Of a DNA stretch of 64,000 nt, positions 61,102-64,000 are shown in pieces; within the stretch, counting starts at the first letter, position 1, and every line of letters starts with the position of its first letter. The stretch lies in contig JBCAXE010000005.1 of NCBI GenBank assembly GCA_038534195.1, forward strand, positions 60,391 to 124,390, in the 5' to 3' direction. The notes below the pieces were generated by a model, which saw only the letters and a program-made list of their open reading frames with translations, did no database searches and was not told where the DNA came from. The position numbers and the translations under genes were made by a program. This stretch comes from JAJFFW01 sp038534195 (GTDB lineage: Bacteria > Pseudomonadota > Alphaproteobacteria > Caulobacterales > Parvularculaceae).

Positions 61102-62076
61102 GTGTTGCAAACGGGAGATACCGGTCTCAACCTGATTAAAGGCTATGAAGGCCTGCGCATGTCGGCCCATTACGCGCCGAGCGAGCAATGGACTGTGGGC
61201 TACGGCCATACCGGCACGGCGCGCCATGGCATGAGCGTGACCGAAGGCGAGGCGGAGCGGCTCTTGCGCGAAGACGTCGCCCCGATCGAAAAGCTGATCG
61301 CCGATACGGTCCGTGCGCCGCTTAACCAGAATGAACATGACGCCCTGACGTCGCTGATCTTTAACATTGGCGAAGACAATTGGCGCCGCTCGAGCGTCCT
61401 GCGCAAACTGAACGAAGGCGACAAGCTCGCCGCCGCGCAAGCCTTCGAAATGTGGACCAAAGCGCGCGTCAACGGCGAAGTGGTGACGCTCGACGGTCTC
61501 GTGCGCCGGCGCGCCGCGGAGAAATCTCTTTTTCTGATGCCGACCGACGCATCGCTTGTGGTGCCCACGTCGGACGTGATGCCCGCGTCGGAGTGCGAAT
61601 TGACCTACGTGTCCGATGAAGAGTTGAAAGCCAAGCCCGTTGTCGACTTTGATCCCATCAAAGACGCCAACGAAGGCAGCCTCTCGCCCGAAGAACAGGC
61701 CGCGCGCGGCCGGGCGCTCTTCGCCGCGACGCAGGCGCTTTCCGGCGATCCGGGCAAAATGATCATCTCCAAAGCCGAAGAGCACGCCGATATGGGCGTG
61801 ACGGTGGGCGCGATCCTCGCCGGGTTCCTCGCCTTCGCCTTGACTGGCCTTGGGGTGACGTTGCTGGTAGGGCAGGAGTTTCCGGGCGTCGCCGAAGCCA
61901 TGGGCCTCAGCTATGACCGGTTCTCGACGCTGTTTGAAAACCTTCCCATGTGGCTCGCCGCGATCGGCGCCGCCATGTGCTATTTCATCCTTTATATTCT
62001 GGTGAAACGCTCGGCCCGTCATGATCTGAAGCGCCAGCGGGCGCGGGAAGTGGCGCGCTTTCGCGTCGCCGACTGA
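61102..62076 (+). CDS. GH24 (T4-type) muramidase-like protein with C-terminal membrane helices, catalytic Asp replaced
   Basis: 324 residues from the GTG at 61102 (MLQTGDTGLNLIKGYEG), the start that matches endolysin N-termini; GTG at 61057 is 15 codons earlier. The GH24 domain (1-~145) shows IKGYEGLR with catalytic Glu16, WTVGYGHTG with Thr31, and NQNEHDALTSLIFNIG. The family pattern E-x8-D/C-x5-T has Ala25 instead of Asp. A linker (145-240) leads to two membrane helices (about 246-270 and 290-312) and a basic tail. Typical endolysins end after ~150-165 residues. It could cleave or merely bind peptidoglycan. Confidence 0.8.
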   Translation: MLQTGDTGLNLIKGYEGLRMSAHYAPSEQWTVGYGHTGTARHGMSVTEGEAERLLREDVAPIEKLIADTVRAPLNQNEHDALTSLIFNIGEDNWRRSSVLRKLNEGDKLAAAQAFEMWTKARVNGEVVTLDGLVRRRAAEKSLFLMPTDASLVVPTSDVMPASECELTYVSDEELKAKPVVDFDPIKDANEGSLSPEEQAARGRALFAATQALSGDPGKMIISKAEEHADMGVTVGAILAGFLAFALTGLGVTLLVGQEFPGVAEAMGLSYDRFSTLFENLPMWLAAIGAAMCYFILYILVKRSARHDLKRQRAREVARFRVAD

Positions 62077-62142
62077 CGGTTCTTTTCTTAAGGCAGCAAA
62101 CGCGGCCGTCGTCCGGCCCCCTATGGGAGCGCATCTGTTAAA

Positions 62143-62571
62143 GTGACGGTCCATTTGGTGAAACTCAGCGTGGGGACCGAAAGCGTTGAACAACAAGCGG
62201 CGTGGGTGAAACGTCGCGTCGCCTACAACAAGAAGAGGAAACTGGGCGCTGTTCATGATCATGTGACCCGGATGTTCCCGCGCCGGCGGGACGATATTCT
62301 GGACGGCGGGTCGATATATTGGGTCATCAAAGGCGTTGTGCTCGTGCGCCAACGGATCATTGATTTGAAAGAAGTGACAGGCGAAGACGGCATTGTTCGC
62401 TGCGCCATTTTGATTGATCCGCCCTTGATCCAGACAGAGGCGCAGCCGCGCCGCGCGTTCCAGGGGTGGCGATATCTTGACCCGGCGGACGCGCCGCCGG
62501 ACCTGAAGGAGGGCGCTGGCGACACGCCGCCGGCGTTGCGGGCGGAACTGGCGGAACTGGGGTTATTATAA
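62143..62571 (+). CDS. DUF1489 family protein
   Basis: 142 residues, GTG start. Conserved segments are VHLVKLSVG at the N-terminus, HVTRMFPRRRDDILDGGSIY, WVIKGVVLVRQRI and RRAFQGWRYLDPADAPPDL, all characteristic of this alphaproteobacterial family. Soluble, function unknown. The next gene's ATG overlaps its TAA by one base. Confidence 0.9.
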   Translation: MTVHLVKLSVGTESVEQQAAWVKRRVAYNKKRKLGAVHDHVTRMFPRRRDDILDGGSIYWVIKGVVLVRQRIIDLKEVTGEDGIVRCAILIDPPLIQTEAQPRRAFQGWRYLDPADAPPDLKEGAGDTPPALRAELAELGLL

Positions 62572-63338
62572 TGGTGACGATGCGGACAATGTTGGCGAGC
62601 GCCGGGGCGGTGGTCGCAGCCGGGGCGGCGGTGGTGACAGGAGTGACGATGCGTCATTCCGAGCCGGACGAAACGGCCCGGTCGCTTGGCGGTGATCTCG
62701 CCGGTCAGATTTGCTTCACGGCGCGGATTCAGTTTTTCAAGGACGCGCCCGATGGCTGCGTCTCGAAGGCCGAGTTGAACCGATGGCTCGATGCGCTCGT
62801 GCTCGACAATAAAGGCGCGCCGGTGACGCTCGATCTTTCGCACCCCACCGATTATGCGCGCGAAAAAGAACCGGTGCGCACCTGCGCCGACTATCGGCGC
62901 AAGACCGCTGACGATTGGTACGCCGCCTCCAATGCGGACATGCGGCGCGAGGCGTTTTTTGAGCGCGCCTGCGGCGTCATCGATTATCTCAAAAAAGCGC
63001 AGCCGCCGACGGCTTCTTACTTTGACAATGGCCGCTGCAGCCGCGCGGACCTCGCTTCGCTCGCAGACGGGCCGCCCTTCATGATCGCCGGCGCCACAGA
63101 AGGCCTCGACCCGCCGACCCCCGCCATTGAGGAAATGCGCGACGGCGCCTGGCTGATGTCGGCGCTGCGTCAGAAAACGCGCATCCGCGAAATCGCCCAT
63201 GCGGATTTCAACGGCGACGGGGTGGGCGACATTCTCGCCCATGTTGTGATCGGCGTCGAAGAGGGCACGGCGCGCGCCGGCCTCGTCGGCTATCTGGACA
63301 AGCCCGGACCGGACGCGGACGTAAGGTTTAAACAATAA
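62571..63338 (+). CDS. Exported protein of unknown function with an EF-hand-like segment
   Basis: 255 residues. N-terminal hydrophobic leader (about 8-26, Ala/Val-rich). The mature part has paired cysteines (ICFTARI ... DGCVSKAEL; RTCADYRR; ERACGVID; NGRCSRADL), two DxDG-like helix-loop elements (DAPDGCVSKAELNRWLDAL and DFNGDGVGDILAHVVIG) and a Leu/Ala-rich middle. The second loop resembles a dockerin/EF-hand calcium site. I do not recognise a family. It is coupled to DUF1489 by overlapping stop and start (TAATG). Confidence 0.7.
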   Translation: MVTMRTMLASAGAVVAAGAAVVTGVTMRHSEPDETARSLGGDLAGQICFTARIQFFKDAPDGCVSKAELNRWLDALVLDNKGAPVTLDLSHPTDYAREKEPVRTCADYRRKTADDWYAASNADMRREAFFERACGVIDYLKKAQPPTASYFDNGRCSRADLASLADGPPFMIAGATEGLDPPTPAIEEMRDGAWLMSALRQKTRIREIAHADFNGDGVGDILAHVVIGVEEGTARAGLVGYLDKPGPDADVRFKQ

Positions 63339-63467
63339 ACGCGGGGCGTCCGGGGCGGGGCGCAACGCTGCGGGATATGCGATTTCAGTCTTTGGCGGCA
63401 TGCTGATTATCGTGATTATTCTATATCTGAAAAAGGTTTGATCACGCCGCGAGCCAAATTCAGCCTT

Positions 63468-63522
63468 ATCCTGAAGGTGATGCGATGGGAACCCATCACG
63501 CGCAGCAGCCGTCGCGAAGGAT
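63468..63522. repeat. Dispersed palindromic repeat, copy 2
   Basis: ATCCTGAAGG at 63468 and GTCGCGAAGGAT at 63511-63522 bracket an inner hairpin GATGGG-AA-CCCATC. Same end motifs as the copy at 18409 with a longer centre. Confidence 0.65.
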
Positions 63523-63550
63523 TGGCCGCGCACGCTGGAGCCAACCTCAT

Positions 63551-63589
63551 ATCCTTCGCGACGCCGTTCTGTGAACGGCTCCTCAGGAT
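63551..63589. repeat. Dispersed palindromic repeat, copy 3
   Basis: ATCCTTCGCGAC at one end, CTCCTCAGGAT at the other, with the inner inverted repeat GCCGTTC-TGT-GAACGGC. Orientation is opposite to the neighbouring copies. Confidence 0.75.
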
Positions 63590-63671
63590 GAGGGCGCGGT
63601 GTTGTGGGATAAGGAGCGACGGTAATTAATCGCATACTGACCATCTTCAATATTGGATATCTGAACCAGAT

Positions 63672-63826
63672 TAATTCACATTATAAACCAAACGCCTCCT
63701 CATCCTGAGGAGCGCGAAGCGCGTCACGAAGGATCGGCGGCAAGCCTTGATTGACGCGATATGTCCTGCGATGCGGCTCCTACGTGTGATGGGCGATTTG
63801 CAACGCCGTTTTGTCTCGTCAGCCAT
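63672..63826 (-). CDS. Possible 51-codon open frame running into repeat copy 4
   Basis: ATG at 63826 with GGAAGGAAAC 4 bases upstream; the product begins MADETKRRCKSPITRRSR. Its last third (SFVTRFALLRMRRR) is simply the translation of the palindromic repeat, and it stops soon after. It may be a decayed gene interrupted by the repeat or a chance frame. Confidence 0.2.
63702..63734. repeat. Dispersed palindromic repeat, copy 4
   Basis: ATCCTGAGGAGCGCG, then AAG, then CGCGTCACGAAGGAT: the cleanest and shortest copy, outer ATCCT/AGGAT arms and an inner GCGCG..CGCG pairing. Confidence 0.75.
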
Positions 63827-63855
63827 GCCTGTTTCCTTCCAGCCTTCATCGTCTC

Positions 63856-63965
63856 CGCGGGAGGCCTTCCCGCGAGAGGGTTCGTTTCGTCGTAGAGAGG
63901 CCTGCGCGAGACGCGGGAACTTCTCTTTTAGTCAGGTGGCGATGCGCCTTCCGCGCCTCGCGCAG
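63856..63965. repeat. Two strong inverted repeats at the right edge
   Basis: Hairpin 1: CGCGGGA (63856-63862), loop GGCCT, TCCCGCG (63868-63874). Hairpin 2: CTGCGCGAG plus CGCGGGAA (63902-63919) pairs with TTCCGCG plus CTCGCGCAG (63949-63965) around a ~29-base loop, a stem of about 16 base pairs. Possible structured RNA or terminator pair; no known class recognised. Confidence 0.5.
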
Positions 63966-64000
63966 CCGGCAGGGCTGCGTAACCCGCGACCCGCCCGTAA

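Larger units (their letters stand above)
63339..64000. other. 662-base gene-poor right end with repeats and hairpins
   Basis: Contains three copies of the dispersed palindromic repeat (63468-63522, 63551-63589, 63702-63734), an AT-rich stretch (63610-63700), a short minus-strand frame (63672-63826), and two strong inverted repeats (63856-63874 and 63902-63965). No tRNA, rRNA, tmRNA or RNase P signature was recognised. Confidence 0.6.

Noticed and set aside
60649..62352. 567-codon open frame on the minus strand
   Set aside because: It is antisense to the GH24-like gene and to non-coding DNA, is rich in Arg/His/Gly/Ala of shadow type, and shows no family motif.
62259..63650. 463-codon open frame on the minus strand
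   Set aside because: Antisense shadow of DUF1489 and the following gene; the opposite strand has recognisable protein and coupled starts.
63840..64000. RNase P RNA or tmRNA at the right end
   Set aside because: None of the conserved core sequences or a tag-peptide frame could be found on either strand.

Overview
The window is 64 kb of chromosome from an alphaproteobacterium. Placement near the Caulobacterales/Parvularculales (Hyphomonadaceae or Parvularculaceae type) is inferred from gene content and order, not from a search. The clues are the NDUFA12 - mlaD - DUF2155 - aat - accC - accB - aroQ neighbourhood, nuoHIJKLMN followed by birA - coaX - rnj - DUF1467, a B12-dependent ribonucleotide reductase, a gene-transfer-agent-type 3-TM holin and a TipN-like polar coiled-coil protein. 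Nearly all of it looks like core chromosome: no insertion sequence, integrase, prophage block or CRISPR array was seen.

Layout. 1-4857: arginine succinyltransferase catabolic operon (M20 hydrolase cut by the window edge, astA, astD, astB). 4880-7537: a small membrane protein and a CHASE2 cyclase-like protein whose catalytic residues are degenerate. 7700-11193: an Mla/MCE phospholipid-transport operon (permease with STAS domain, ATPase, MCE protein, auxiliary lipoprotein). 11181-19702: TipN-like protein, voltage-gated cation channel, membrane-bound AraC regulator with an S41 protease, isovaleryl-CoA dehydrogenase, and an antiporter-like protein. 20022-23541: 3-TM holin, ThiO, lytic transglycosylase, membrane-anchored pentapeptide-repeat protein. 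23681-27400: nrdJ. 27601-32113: NDUFA12, MlaD, DUF2155, Aat, biotin carboxylase, BCCP, AroQ. 32205-34286: thiS, thiG, chorismate mutase, HU, tRNA-Val(TAC), with two clear terminators. 34370-40391: alpha/beta hydrolase, then a TetR - MMPL - LolA-like - beta-barrel operon that looks like an envelope lipid or efflux system. 40554-43626: type I secretion ABC and HlyD genes without a visible substrate. 43568-46677: DUF2147, a membrane protein/XRE regulator pair, a GIN-domain protein and a DUF547 protein. 47078-59961: nuoH-N, birA, coaX, rnj, DUF1467, mgtE. 59965-63338: PEP-CTERM protein, GH24-type muramidase-like protein, DUF1489 and an unknown. 63339-64000: gene-poor, with dispersed palindromic repeats and strong inverted repeats.

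Functional links. birA biotinylates the AccB encoded here, which works with AccC in fatty-acid synthesis. thiO, thiS and thiG feed thiazole synthesis from two separate places. Two MCE proteins point to active inner/outer membrane lipid traffic, and the MMPL operon may add to it. nuoH-N supplies the membrane arm of complex I, but nuoA-G are missing from the expected upstream position.

The most worthwhile leads are: tandem palindromic operators inside the promoters of tetR and of the XRE gene pair; a TTTGTGGGAAA-type repeat shared by the regions before the holin gene and before nuoH; a possible frameshift in a PEP-CTERM gene; a channel with an unusual TLEGWPD selectivity filter; three enzyme-family proteins that have lost signature residues; and a His-rich loop in NuoL.
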